From: Epithemia pelagica
Taxonomy: Eukaryota; Bacillariophyta; Bacillariophyceae; Surirellales; Surirellaceae
Assembly: GCA_946965045.2 (NCBI GenBank)
Contig: OX337232.1
Span: 496,001-560,000 of the forward strand
Direction: 5' to 3'
Length of the DNA stretch: 64,000 bases
The notes under the pieces are model-generated. The model ran no database searches and was not told the origin of the DNA. It saw only the letters and a program-made list of their open reading frames with translations. Within the stretch, counting starts at the first letter, position 1, and the number at the start of each line of letters is the position of its first letter. The translations under genes were made by a program, and so were the position numbers. This document shows positions 40,871 through 51,402 of the stretch, piece by piece.

Positions 40871-42613
40871 ATGGCGCGAGCAGAAGACTCGGCAAATGTT
40901 TCACCCGCTTCAGGTGCAGCACCGGCTAACACGGGAGACGATGAGGACTATCAAGACGCCTCAGCGGAAGACCAGACTGGAACCGACAATCGAGAATCCG
41001 ACTTTGGATTCCGAACACTCGACGAAACGCTTCAGGGTCTTAATGAGAGAAGACAAAGAAGAACAAGCGATGAAAACAACTCGGATAAAAGTTCAAAGAG
41101 CGATGACTACCCGTTAGATACAGATACCCGATTCATGGTTGGGGGACTGGCAATTGAGCTGGTGGAACCAGGTTCAAGGGGATATGGTGTCGCAGATCAA
41201 GGACCTTTATATCGGAAAGAGAACAGGGAGAAGATGTCTTCGGAGAAGAAACAAGATCTCTTCAAGGAAGCCGTGAAGACTTTGCAAACAAAATATACTT
41301 TCACGAGTATGAGTTTGACCGATGAAAAGAAGTTGGATGAGTGTTATAACACTGCCATCATGATTTCCAAAACCAAGGACACGCATATGGTTTACGATAT
41401 GCATGACGTGTTCACGATTGTGTTCCCTAAGATGAAGGGATCCCGGAGTATCGAGTCTCGTACTGTAGATCTATATTTAAATTATGAGGAAGTTACTCCC
41501 GATGAAGTTGCAGCCAGTTGTGAATGGTATCGCCGTTGGACCAAGAAGGATTGGTACCGGGAGAATTTGGTACTAACCTACAAGCATCTGGAAAATAACA
41601 TGACTCAAAGTCTGTTTGAAAAATGCTACGAACAGTTTGAGACTTACCCTACCATTCAACAAGGGGGTCCTCTGCTCTTCGTCATTATGATGAACATTCT
41701 GGTTTCAAGTTTGGAAGCCGCTATTGATCACTTGAAAGATTTGGTTAAGAATTTGAAGATTAATGAGTTTCAAGGTGAAAATGTTCTTCGTGTTGTAAGT
41801 TTGATCCGTGGTGCACACAAGCGCTTGAAATGGGTCAAGAAAGTTCCAGAGCGCTTTAATCAGCAAGTGCTAAAGGTCATGCAAACTTCATCCGTTGGCA
41901 AATTTAACTCTTACTTTCGCTATATCGAGCAAACTTACACAATGGCACGGGACATTGGGAAACTTCAAGGGGATCCTGATGACACTGGTGGTTTGGAAGT
42001 TGATGTTCTACTTCGCTTAGCCGAAACTAAGTATAATGAATTATGCAGCAGCAATGACTGGCACGGTTCTAAAACGAAGGGAAAGAACTCCGTGTTCAAT
42101 GCCCAAGAAGATGCCAAGAAAGCTGCCAATACTGCCTCTTCTGGCAATGGCAAGCCCCAACCAATTTGTTGGAATTGTGGCAAGCCGGGACATACGGCAC
42201 CGAAGTGCACGGAACCCCGCAATGAACAGAAGATTGCTGCGAACAAAGAGAAGTTTGGTTCGAAGAAGGCAGCCAATGGGACGAGTTCCTCAAATTCTGG
42301 AGCAGGTGGTGCATCCGGAAAGTGGGCGCCTCCAAAGTCGGACGAGCGAAATCGACACGTGATTGATGGAAAACATATGTTCTACAACCATCGCACGCAT
42401 CGTTGGGTTCCGGATCGGACGCATTCTTCCAACCAAGATGCGAGTGCTCATGCCGCGCGAGCCGACAACGCCAGCACGACCAGCACGCTCACTGGAGCGA
42501 CTGGTACTGTGGCTGGTTCTACTGTCAATCGCGCTGAGCTCGATGCTGCAGTCGCAAACGTGGCACGCTCCGTCGATCAGTCGCTTCGCAGTCTCGTGGA
42601 GCATTTCTCCTGA
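40871..42613 (+). CDS. gag: Copia Gag with CCHC zinc knuckle
   Basis: 580 residues from ATG 40871 to TGA 42611-42613. Acidic Ser-rich N-terminus, helical capsid-like centre (C-E-W-Y-R-R-W-T-K-K-D-W region, about residues 215-230), then one zinc knuckle C-W-N-C-G-K-P-G-H-T-A-P-K-C near residue 435, which would bind element RNA. A Lys-rich and Ser/Gly-rich stretch follows, then a K-H-M-F-Y-N-H-R-T-H-R-W-V-P segment and an Ala/Thr-rich end. The downstream frame continues in phase after the TGA. Confidence 0.9.
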   Translation: MARAEDSANVSPASGAAPANTGDDEDYQDASAEDQTGTDNRESDFGFRTLDETLQGLNERRQRRTSDENNSDKSSKSDDYPLDTDTRFMVGGLAIELVEPGSRGYGVADQGPLYRKENREKMSSEKKQDLFKEAVKTLQTKYTFTSMSLTDEKKLDECYNTAIMISKTKDTHMVYDMHDVFTIVFPKMKGSRSIESRTVDLYLNYEEVTPDEVAASCEWYRRWTKKDWYRENLVLTYKHLENNMTQSLFEKCYEQFETYPTIQQGGPLLFVIMMNILVSSLEAAIDHLKDLVKNLKINEFQGENVLRVVSLIRGAHKRLKWVKKVPERFNQQVLKVMQTSSVGKFNSYFRYIEQTYTMARDIGKLQGDPDDTGGLEVDVLLRLAETKYNELCSSNDWHGSKTKGKNSVFNAQEDAKKAANTASSGNGKPQPICWNCGKPGHTAPKCTEPRNEQKIAANKEKFGSKKAANGTSSSNSGAGGASGKWAPPKSDERNRHVIDGKHMFYNHRTHRWVPDRTHSSNQDASAHAARADNASTTSTLTGATGTVAGSTVNRAELDAAVANVARSVDQSLRSLVEHFS

Positions 42614-42628
42614 TGGGGTGGCCGCTGG

Positions 42629-43714
42629 GTGGCGTCTTTGGACGGTCCATCTGGTGTAGGCCGCCCCTATCATCGCTATGGTCCCAGGAGGGAAACCTGG
42701 GTGACCTCTATCTTCTCATCCTTACTCGACTGTGCGCTCATGAGGGGGATGGGAGACCTATTTTGGCTTTATCTGCCGTGGTTATTCCTACTGTATCTCG
42801 CCTTGTTCACAGGTCTTTGTTGTACCATGAGCTTGGTCGAGCAAGACTCCAGGTCCATAGCCACAGCTGCTCATGCTGTGAGCACTCCACCAAGACCGCC
42901 GAAACCTCGTTTGAGACAATCGGTATGCTCCTATGGCCTCAAAATGAAAGCAAGACGTCGAGTCCATCGTGTGATCTGGCGCAACAACCGTCCTTACCTT
43001 TGGTACAACACGGACGACTGGGATACCTGGACCAACCCGAGAACGTCGTCTCCAGAGGGAGCGACAAACGACACGACGAAGATTCTTCGAGACCAAATCT
43101 TTGGTGGATTGTCGCTTTGGAGTTTGGCCCTGAAGGACGATTCCTTGATACCACAAGTCGATCCAGTTCGTCAGTGGCAGACAATCAGATTGTTGAGTCA
43201 TGGGGCGTGGCTTGGAGCTGACCTTACAAGACGAAAGACCCCTTGGAAACTGATGTTGCGACAAAGCATGGTTGCAGCAGCCAATTTTGGACAACTGAAA
43301 AGTTTTCAAGCCGTCACTGTCCCATTGGACCAGGTTGATTGTTCTGGTTTGAATAGTGAGACCATTGGCGAATTGTCACGTCGCATGACGGTGTACATGA
43401 GCCAACGAGAACAAGATGTGCTCCCCATTGTGATCGATTCCGGAGCATCCAAATCGTTGACGCCAAATCTCCAAGACTTCGTCGGACCAATTCAACCGGC
43501 CGAAATCTCATCGTTGAATGGCTTGTCTGGAACGACAGCAGTCCGAGGTTTTGGCACGGTCCAATGGATGGTTAGAGACGTTATGGGGGTAGCTCGAACG
43601 ATCAAGACGAAAGCATACTACGTACCAGAAGCCTCGATTCGTTTGTTCAGCCCGCAAACGTTCTTTCAAGAGCAGCAAGCTGGAAAACTGGTACTCGACC
43701 ACAAGAGAACGTAG
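42629..43714 (+). CDS. Copia linker and aspartic protease segment
   Basis: 361 codons in the same frame as Gag, opening right after the Gag TGA (no ATG needed if reached by readthrough). It begins with a hydrophobic segment L-F-W-L-Y-L-P-W-L-F-L-L-Y (about 42755-42830), unusual between Gag and protease. Then a basic region and the protease core V-L-P-I-V-I-D-S-G-A-S-K-S-L, the D-S-G-A being the catalytic aspartate motif. It ends at TAG 43712-43714; the codons following continue in frame into the integrase region. Confidence 0.85.
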   Translation: MASLDGPSGVGRPYHRYGPRRETWVTSIFSSLLDCALMRGMGDLFWLYLPWLFLLYLALFTGLCCTMSLVEQDSRSIATAAHAVSTPPRPPKPRLRQSVCSYGLKMKARRRVHRVIWRNNRPYLWYNTDDWDTWTNPRTSSPEGATNDTTKILRDQIFGGLSLWSLALKDDSLIPQVDPVRQWQTIRLLSHGAWLGADLTRRKTPWKLMLRQSMVAAANFGQLKSFQAVTVPLDQVDCSGLNSETIGELSRRMTVYMSQREQDVLPIVIDSGASKSLTPNLQDFVGPIQPAEISSLNGLSGTTAVRGFGTVQWMVRDVMGVARTIKTKAYYVPEASIRLFSPQTFFQEQQAGKLVLDHKRT

Positions 43715-46700
43715 TTGCAAATCCCGGATGGGACATGGTTAGAATTTCCATATAACGCCGGTAGTAATCTTCCCTTTATGCTCACAGGAAATGTGAATCA
43801 CATGGGACTTACCTTCGAAGATGCAACGATGTTGGGTGATGGATATTCCGTCAAGTCGGCCTTGTCCACGGCAAATCACAGTGGCTTGATGAATGTGGCC
43901 GACGAGACTAACCAGAACTTAACGGCATCGCAAAGGGAGCTCTTGCTGTGGCACTGGAAGCTCGGCCATGCCAACATGCAATGGATTCAGACGCTCTGTC
44001 GAGATCCAAAAGCAAACAGTCGACGGTTAGTGTTGGAGACAAAAGAAGCAAAGACAACAAGTTGCGTCATACCTTTATGCGCAGCTTGTATGCTCGGGAA
44101 GCAACATCGCCGAACGCCTCATTCGAATCACGGTGGATTGGTGGATGGGAAAGACAGTATGCTCAAGAGGGAGCACCTTCAACCAGGAGATTGTGTTTCG
44201 ATTGATCAATACGAATCAACGATTCGTGGACGTCTTTCGCACACGTATGGAAAAGAGAGGACCGACGAACAATATCGAGGAGGAACTCTGTTTGTCGACC
44301 ATGCCTCTGGCATGATCTTCTTGGCGAACCAAGTGTCCCTTCGAGTTGGTGAGACGCTCAGTTCAAAGAAGAAGTTTGAGCGGTTCGCGGAGGAATATGG
44401 TGTCAAGATACGAGAGTACCGCGCCGATAATGCGCCGTTTGGCCGAGAAGAATTTCTGAACCACGTACACGGAAGTGGTCAACGAATCAGCTTCTCAGGC
44501 GTTGGGGCACATCACCAGAATGGAGTCGCGGAAAGGGCAGTAAAGACCACGATGTCTTGGGCCCGTACTATGTTACTACACGCGACCATTCATTGGCCCG
44601 AGCAAATGCACTTGCATCTTTGGCCCTTTGCCGTTGAGCACGCCGTCTGGCTATGGAACCACCTTCCGAATCGCCGGACGAACATCGCTCCACTCGAAAT
44701 CTTCTCTGGCATCACATTCTCCGATTTTCACCACCTTCAGCGGAGTCACGTATGGGGATGTCCTGTGTATGTCCTGGACCCCAAGCTTCAAGACGGAAAG
44801 AAGTTGCCTAAATGGCAAGCCAAGGCACGACGTGGTCAGTTTCTTGGGATTTCACCCGACCATTCTACTACTGTTGGTCGTATACTCAATCTTCGTTCGG
44901 GATTCATCAGCTCACAGTATCATGTGGTCTACGATGATTTATTTTCTACCGTCCCTAATGCCGATTCTGGCGGGCTCTTAGATGAGCCAAATTTAAACGG
45001 TGACTTTTGGCAACGCTTGCTAGCGGCGGGCACTGAATCTAATCTGCCTGACGAAGATGATGATGATGGTAATTTGGAGCTTGGAGACGAGTGGATGACC
45101 GATTCCGAGATTGCGGAACGGCATGCCCGACGTCAGTCACGTCCTCCTCGTCCCTTGCCCACTCCTCCTTTACCCATTGTTCCTGTTCCAACGTCTGTTG
45201 ACGGGGGGAGAGGCCGAGCCACAAGGAACCATGTTCGATTCCAACCTCCACTGGAACAGCCAACAGAGCGAGGGCAAGGACCAGAACCACCTGCAGAACC
45301 CGGTGAATTGCCAAGTCAAGATCAAACAGGTGGATTGTTGCCTCCAGAGGGAGCTCAAAATGGTGAATTGTTGCCTCCAGAGGGAGAAGCCGACGAAGCA
45401 GAACATGAGATCGTTTTTGAAGACGACTCAGACGATGACAGCACGACAAGACAAGAAGAGATTGAACGCCGTAATAGGCATTTTGCCGAACCCGATCCAG
45501 CATCACATGGGAGAGGCAAAAGAGAACGTCGTCCCAATCGTCACTTGTTCGATGAGCGATTGTGGGCATCGACTGCTTACTTTCCTCGTGGGTCAACAAG
45601 GCCAAAGCAAAAAGTGAGACGAGAGCTGTTAAATGCACAGTTCCTCCAATCCCTTACCTGGGACACTCTGACCAGCGCAATCGCGTCCAAATCCAAAGAC
45701 CTATTGGCAATGGACCTGTGGCTGGATCGTCATACGGATCCGGACACACGCTGGATTGAAGAGATGCATCCTATGGCATTGGCAACGAAGGCCGATGCTG
45801 CAGACAATCCCTCATGGGAACAAGCCATGAACGGTCCCGATAAAGACGGGTACTGGGAGGCTTGCAAGAAAGAATACAACACGCTTCATGAGAAGATGAA
45901 AGCATGGGAAGTCGTGGCAAGAGAGACATGGATGAATGTCTTACCTGGCACATGGGCGTTCAAGTGCAAACGGTATCCCGATGGATCCGTACGCAAATTG
46001 AAAGCACGGTTTTGTGCACGGGGGGACAAACAAGTCGAAGGAGTCGATTTCTTTGACACGTTTGCACCCGTTGTGAATTGGACGACTGTGCGTCTAATGA
46101 TGATTCTTTCCATCATTTTGAATCTGTCCACGGTACAGGTTGATTACACGGCAGCATTTGTACATGCGCCGATTGACAAGGATCCCAATTGGGACAAGAT
46201 GACAGAAGAGGAACGAAAGAAAAGTGGCGTGTATGTTGAGATGCCGAGAGGGTTTGCGCAACCAGGGAAAGTCTTGAAACTTACACGATCGTTGTATGGC
46301 CTAAAGCAGGCACCACGCAACTTCTTCCTTCATCTGAAAAGCAAATTGGAACAAGTCGGACTCAAATCGCAGGAACACATTGATCCGTGTCTGTTCATGT
46401 CCGACAAAATAATCGTGCTGGCCTATGTGGACGACACATTGATTTACAGCCCCAAACGCGAGTGGATTGATGAGTTTCTTGGGAAACTCCAGAATCAACA
46501 GAACGTGACACTCGAGATCGAAGACAGTGTAGCCGGATTTCTCGGCGTACACATCGAACGCAACGATAGTGATGGCACTATCACGTTGACGCAGAAAGGC
46601 CTGATCAAGCGAATTGTAGAGGCGCTCCACATCGGAGACAAACCCATGAAACGGACACCAGCATCGAAGGATCCTCTGGTGGCAAACAAAAATGGGACTC

Positions 46701-47434
46701 CAGCACAGTGCAAATTCAGCTATCCAAGCGTTATTGGAATGCTGCAATACTTGCAAGCACATTCAAGACCCGACATCACATATGCCGTCAGTCAATGTGC
46801 ACGATACACCCATGATCCTAAGACAACACACGAAGAAGCGTTAGAGAGGATCGGGCAATATTTGAAAGGGACAATGGAGAAAGGGGTCATTCTCCGTCCA
46901 ACTTACGACAATCTCAACGTTGATTGTTACGTTGATGCAGACTTCGCGGGTCTGTGGCCACATGAGGATAAGATGGATCCGTCATGTGTCAAGAGCCGAA
47001 CTGGGTTTGCCATCTGCATCGCAAACTGTCCAGTTATTTGGCAAAGCAAGTTGCAATCGGATATTGCAACATCAACAATGGAGGCGGAATACACAGCGCT
47101 CAGTGTGGCGATGAAATCTGTGTTGCCTCTTTTGGATCTATTGAAAACTGTGGCACGAGGTGTCGGCATGACAGAAGATCAGAGAACGAAATTCAAGACC
47201 ACAGTGTGGGAAGATAACAATGGTGCCCTGACGCTCGCGAACATGGAGCCGGGCAGGTTCACACCAAGATCAAAGTTCTATGCGATTCGAATGCACTGGT
47301 TTCGATCGCACTTAAAGCCGAATCGAGTCACGGTTGAAAAGATCGAGACATCGAAACAACGGGCAGACATCATGACAAAGGGTCTGACGAAAGATACATT
47401 TGAAACAATTCGGAAGCTACTGAGTGGATGGTAG
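43715..47434 (+). CDS. pol: Copia integrase, reverse transcriptase and RNase H
   Basis: 1239 codons. GAG-pre-integrase/zinc region H-W-K-L-G-H and C-A-A-C-M-L-G-K. Integrase core aspartate in S-I-D-Q-Y, R-A-D-N-A-P-F, and G-V-A-E-R-A-V about 35 residues later (DDE). Acidic Pro-rich linker with a duplicated L-L-P-P-E-G. Reverse transcriptase from W-A-F-K-C-K-R, V-D-Y-T-A-A-F, L-Y-G-L-K-Q-A-P-R, and active site Y-V-D-D-T. RNase H with Y-V-D-A-D-F-A-G, M-E-A-E-Y-T-A-L and D-N-N-G-A-L, and the terminal A-D-I-M-T-K-G. No internal stop, so the enzyme region looks functional apart from the TAG that precedes it. Confidence 0.95.
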   Translation: MQIPDGTWLEFPYNAGSNLPFMLTGNVNHMGLTFEDATMLGDGYSVKSALSTANHSGLMNVADETNQNLTASQRELLLWHWKLGHANMQWIQTLCRDPKANSRRLVLETKEAKTTSCVIPLCAACMLGKQHRRTPHSNHGGLVDGKDSMLKREHLQPGDCVSIDQYESTIRGRLSHTYGKERTDEQYRGGTLFVDHASGMIFLANQVSLRVGETLSSKKKFERFAEEYGVKIREYRADNAPFGREEFLNHVHGSGQRISFSGVGAHHQNGVAERAVKTTMSWARTMLLHATIHWPEQMHLHLWPFAVEHAVWLWNHLPNRRTNIAPLEIFSGITFSDFHHLQRSHVWGCPVYVLDPKLQDGKKLPKWQAKARRGQFLGISPDHSTTVGRILNLRSGFISSQYHVVYDDLFSTVPNADSGGLLDEPNLNGDFWQRLLAAGTESNLPDEDDDDGNLELGDEWMTDSEIAERHARRQSRPPRPLPTPPLPIVPVPTSVDGGRGRATRNHVRFQPPLEQPTERGQGPEPPAEPGELPSQDQTGGLLPPEGAQNGELLPPEGEADEAEHEIVFEDDSDDDSTTRQEEIERRNRHFAEPDPASHGRGKRERRPNRHLFDERLWASTAYFPRGSTRPKQKVRRELLNAQFLQSLTWDTLTSAIASKSKDLLAMDLWLDRHTDPDTRWIEEMHPMALATKADAADNPSWEQAMNGPDKDGYWEACKKEYNTLHEKMKAWEVVARETWMNVLPGTWAFKCKRYPDGSVRKLKARFCARGDKQVEGVDFFDTFAPVVNWTTVRLMMILSIILNLSTVQVDYTAAFVHAPIDKDPNWDKMTEEERKKSGVYVEMPRGFAQPGKVLKLTRSLYGLKQAPRNFFLHLKSKLEQVGLKSQEHIDPCLFMSDKIIVLAYVDDTLIYSPKREWIDEFLGKLQNQQNVTLEIEDSVAGFLGVHIERNDSDGTITLTQKGLIKRIVEALHIGDKPMKRTPASKDPLVANKNGTPAQCKFSYPSVIGMLQYLQAHSRPDITYAVSQCARYTHDPKTTHEEALERIGQYLKGTMEKGVILRPTYDNLNVDCYVDADFAGLWPHEDKMDPSCVKSRTGFAICIANCPVIWQSKLQSDIATSTMEAEYTALSVAMKSVLPLLDLLKTVARGVGMTEDQRTKFKTTVWEDNNGALTLANMEPGRFTPRSKFYAIRMHWFRSHLKPNRVTVEKIETSKQRADIMTKGLTKDTFETIRKLLSGW

Positions 47435-47450
47435 CCGAGATATTGCGCTT

Positions 47451-47459
47451 GAGAGGGAG
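47451..47459 (+). other. Polypurine tract
   Basis: GAGAGGGAG directly before the TG of the 3' LTR, the usual plus-strand priming site of LTR elements. Confidence 0.85.
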
Positions 47460-47682
47460 TGCGAGTATAGCTGGGGTAGCAAGCTTATACCTGGCAACAA
47501 GACTCTTCAATCACGAATGATGTGAACGAGTGGATGGAATGACTCATCCAAAAGATATTGAAGAAAAGATCCAAGTGAATTTAGTGAGAATTTAGGACTA
47601 ACATATAGTGATTATCAGAATAAGTATCCTTTTACGGATTGCTCAATGGGAAAGATACCGCCGTTCTTTTCCACTACTCGCA
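47460..47682 (+). repeat. 3' LTR, 223 bases
   Basis: Identical to the 5' LTR except for one substitution and a 13-base deletion whose ends share GATG. Followed by target duplication GCAAA 47683-47687. Confidence 0.95.
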
Positions 47683-48189
47683 GCAAACAACAAGATCGAT
47701 ACTATTCGCGTGGAAGACCGAATCTTTCAACTGGAACTGAAAGAAAGAGAAGAAATCTTTCAACTGGAACTCATGAAGCTTGAGACAAATAATAAAAAGA
47801 AAAAACATAATATTCAAGTATTGATTGATGCAAAGAAATGTGTGTCTTCTAAAAGCTTATCTACCAATCAACGCAGTAATTTATTGAATGACGGGGCTGT
47901 CGCTTGGCTCAAGAAGCAAACGGTTGCCGAACAGGGAAATTCTTTACCTTGATTGACGTAAAAGTCGTACGTCGAGCACGTGGGACTACAAATGGGGTTT
48001 GGGACGATCGGACCGGAAATTATGGGAGTGTTCACGTTCTCCTCCAACTGAAAACGATAGAAGATATATAACGAGTAGTGCAAAGAAGTGAAGCACAGCA
48101 CTTTGTTGCAGGGTATTACATTGCATCATGGAGATGCGTTTCCCGAATGTGGACACTTTGACGAACCTACTGTCGTGGAACGCGCCCAA

Positions 48190-49588
48190 CACCAACAAAA
48201 ATAATAGCACAACACCAACAAGCCCCGTGCCCGTCCTTGTTTCAGTTTTGGACTTCATTGTATCACCGCCTTTAGCAACCACGACCACATCTGTTGGGCG
48301 ATTCCCCAGATGACAAGGATGTGTTACATCACGAGAACGACGAAGAGAAAGCTCATACTTGTTTGGACGATTCGCTGTCGACAACGAGCGATTCCAGTCC
48401 CCCACTGAGTCACACGCATTCCTACCATTATCAGACGACGACGATGACAATGATTTGGACGCGAGTTGCCCCAACGACGACTCGACGGACAGTGATGGTG
48501 CGATGAAGGAACCAGTAGTTCAGGTTGTAGTAGTTAATACACAATCACCAGTATTGCCCACGGATGCTGCTACATCCGACCAAACCGGACTCGAAAAGAC
48601 GACACTCTCCGCGGTGCGGTCCACACTGTTGACGCACTTGCTCCACGAATCCCAACAATATCGACACCAAGTGGAGGAATTGCAACACCGAGTCAAACAA
48701 TTGCAACAATAACAAACACGACGTCAACAACACACGTGGAACGAGGAGGACCGTACCATTGAATTTGTTGCCACGCACTGGCATGTCTCGTCGTTCGAAC
48801 AAGGTCTGCAGAAACACAAAGCGCTCGTGGAACAAGATTGTAAATAAATTCAAGAGCTGCATGGTCAAATGGCTGACTTGCAAGTCTCCTTGTACCAACA
48901 CCAAGAATTGCAAGTGCAACAATTGCAAGAACGAGGCCGCTTGGAAACGGCCATGATGCGACAAATCATGGACGAACGCGTTCGAGACTATGAAACTCAA
49001 TCGAGTTGCAACAGCAGCAATTGGTGTTTGTTCCACGACTGTTCCCACGACGGTTCATACCTCGTCGTCGTCCTCGCCGTCCTTGTCGCTGGCGCACACA
49101 CGGATGGAAGAAGAAACGACCACAGTCTCTTGGCGCCCACGAGCAGTCCTACACGACCCTGGCATCCGCAAACTGTGTTTCGCACCAAGCCTCCCTCCAC
49201 AAACACCACCAGTAGTACTCCCTTGGCCGAGTGGATGTCCCGGACAGAAACCAGTCCCACCACCACGACCACGACCACAACCCTGTCGTTGCCCCCACCC
49301 TATCTACTGTCCTCGCCACCCTCGAAACAAGTGTCGGTGCCCCACCCTGGCCGGGCTACGGACGACCATGACTTGTTGCTCCTTCACAACCGACCCTTCT
49401 TTGAAGAACGGGCTGAACGTTGCAATCGATTGCGGCGACGACGCCAAAGTGTCGAATCCTTTATGCGCGCCCAAGTCCAACACATTCGGCAACGCAATTG
49501 GGGCGATTCATCGTCGTCGATTGTGGAAAGTATGGCCGGTCATCAGTCCTTGCCCACTCTCTTGTTGCTACCGCACGAGCAGCCGTGA
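48190..49588 (+). pseudogene. Family B decayed copy 3
   Basis: Two long pieces remain: 48359-48712 (acidic region and first coil, ending TAA after Q-L-Q-Q) and 48869-49588 (central coil to the normal C-terminal H-E-Q-P). In the second, a run of shifted codons (S-S-C-N-S-S-N-W-C, about 48999-49140) replaces about 45 residues before the original frame resumes. Copy 4 shares these lesions, so one was copied from the other after decay. Confidence 0.85.
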
Positions 49589-50577
49589 CACAACCAAGGG
49601 AGAGAGTTGCCTGTTGTTTGGTAGCTTCCACACAGGTTGACACTGCCCAACAAGTGAGTGGGGAAAACCACTGACGTTGCGTCGTAGTAGCTCGCGAGTC
49701 CGATTTCCTTCAAGGCTTTTGCATCACCTTCGGCGTAAAGGACTGCCGGCGTGTATGGGTTATGGGTAGGAATCTTGGAGTCACCGAATGGCCGGCCGTG
49801 CAACTCTTTTGTTCAAAGACACTCCCATCACACAGAAAACCCAGGTGGGTTGTTTGGATGCGATTTCGCCGGCATTCTCACATTCTCCTCGGCGGACACA
49901 AAACATCATCCATCGCGTTTTCTCGTCCTCCTTCTTTGAGATGGACACTCTTCTTTTCTCTCTCGTGAGCTGCCATCGGTCTCTTCGATTGTGGGATTGC
50001 TTTGGTCTCCGCCGCCTTTGAAACAGTGTTGAATTCATCTCTTCTTGGCACATCTTGTTCTGCAAACCGCAACGACCACAAAATCCTCGATTCGATTGGA
50101 GGCACGTTAGATTCGGAAACCTCACAAACGAGAAGGCATCTCTATTTCTGTTTGAGATAAAGAACGACAACAATGTAGAGCTGGCTTCATATTCATTGTC
50201 CTCAAAAGGTCGTTGCGCAACATTCATATTTATAAACGCAGAGAAAAGTAGATTCTCACTTGCGCGTCGAGAAACATCCGTATACCCAAGATGACATGCT
50301 GTTCCGCAATTTGGCGGCAGCGCCTCAACAGTCCTGCGACAAGAGCTGCAGGTTGTTCTCGGCGTCACGAATGAGAGGGGTGAAACAAGCTTCACAACAG
50401 GTTCTATCCACCACTGCGATTTCCGAGATAAGTCTGTCGAAGATCATTTAGCGGCGGAAACGGAAATGGTCGTGTTGGCCTCGTACGGTCAAATTGCTCT
50501 TGCCGAGTCATTGACCGGAACCCCATGACTATATGGGAGGTCTTTCGTTCATTGACCAGTGCGTTACAAGAGTGCCT
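49589..50577. repeat. Array D region, copy 3
   Basis: Blocks shared with 22030-22704 and 26150-26520. The minus strand is open for 204 codons (49781-50395), but this frame is not kept in the other copies. Confidence 0.5.
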
Positions 50578-50718
50578 ATGGAGTGTGCGGATGACAAGTT
50601 GGCCGACTGTTTCCAAGATGATACTGTCCTCGTGGAACGGTCTGAGACACTCAAGACGAAAGAAGAGGGATTGGGCCAAGTTATTCGTATTTTCCAGGCT
50701 GTCCCGTTGTTGTCATGA
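50578..50718 (+). CDS. D-tail conserved short frame, copy 3
   Basis: 46 residues M-E-C-A-D-D-K-L-A-D-C-F-Q-D-D to P-L-L-S, TGA instead of TAA. No indel relative to copies 0 and 1. Confidence 0.3.
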   Translation: MECADDKLADCFQDDTVLVERSETLKTKEEGLGQVIRIFQAVPLLS

Positions 50719-51402
50719 TTTAAACATAGAACACGAGCTTCTGTGAAGAAACAGGGCACCCTGTCCTGACATGTGAATCACAACTTATGGCTTCCATTTT
50801 ATCATCACCAATGTATGAATGTGGGCAGATTTTATCGTGTTCACTTCGAACGACTGTACTGGTGGCACACAATGATTGTAAAAGTTGAAAATATCCCCTA
50901 CTCGATGTTGGACACGACGGGGGTCAGTCTCCAACGGAAGTCAACCAAGCCAAGCCAGACGAGAACTAAAACGATAAAACAAGGCTGCTCCACACCATCG
51001 TTATTGGAAGCAGAGAGCCTGCATAGAGGTGAGTTGGTGGATTGAAGAAAAGACCAACGACGGCCAAAAGGTGGCCGAAGCAGAGAAGACCGAAGCAATC
51101 GTTCCAATAATTTACAGAACAACAACAGCCATTAACAGTCTCTAGTGTTGGATTAGTTTACATTTTACATATCTTCCTCCGGCTTTCGAAATTGGACGAG
51201 AAGTACTACCTAGGAGTAGCTACCTAATAGCCACTCTATCTGGCAGGTAGATACGGTTTGGTCGCGCAAAAATCGTGACTGAACCAGATGAACAAAGTGA
51301 ACTGGCGATTCCCACCAACTGCTGCCAAAAGTTGTTTGTTGCCGTGCAAAATTTAAAAGAGTTTCCGATCAATTGAATTGTTACTGTCCCCTCTTCAACA
51401 AG
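50719..51402. repeat. Array spacer and probable C4 promoter
   Basis: Homologous to 22846-23618. The stretch before the ATG is shortened (about 51190-51360), losing most of the GTAGGAGTACTCC and GAGTGGCCGTGC blocks. Confidence 0.5.

Larger units (their letters stand above)
40533..47682 (+). mobile_element. Ty1/copia LTR retrotransposon, 7150 bases, inserted in C3
   Basis: Order: LTR, gag, protease, integrase, reverse transcriptase, RNase H, polypurine tract, LTR. Integrase upstream of RT defines copia (Pseudoviridae type). Target duplication GCAAA at 40528-40532 and 47683-47687. LTRs begin TGCGAG and end CTCGCA. The LTRs are identical except for one base and one 13-base gap, so the insertion is young. 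All coding lies in one frame, interrupted by single stops TGA (42611-42613) and TAG (43712-43714). Diatom copia groups (CoDi) are the likely relatives; subgroup not assigned. Confidence 0.95.
40234..47952 (+). pseudogene. Family C copy 3 (C3), split by the copia element
   Basis: 5' part 40234-40532 (M-A-S-K-W-C-C, presequence, start of the hydrophobic helix). 3' part 47688-47952 (continuing N-N-K-I-D-T-I-R with two I-F-Q-L-E-L units). Between them lies the element plus one extra GCAAA. The 5' part now runs into the LTR and stops at 40593. The 3' part also has TGG changed to TGA three codons before the usual end (W-L-T lost). Without the insertion, the gene would have resembled C2. Confidence 0.9.

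Noticed and set aside
42613-43221. Separate 202-codon frame overlapping the protease ORF
   Set aside because: It lies in another frame over the linker, with no motif, and lacks the D-S-G-A core.
42611-43714. Alternative genetic code with stop reassignment
   Set aside because: Lone in-frame stops include TAA (A1), TGA (Gag, gene H) and TAG (pol, gene H copy 2), while clean genes end with all three. No single reassignment explains them.
49781-50395. 204-codon minus-strand frame as a gene
   Set aside because: The frame is broken in the homologous D regions and carries no recognisable motif; the Cys-rich piece is shared only in part with 30540-30700.
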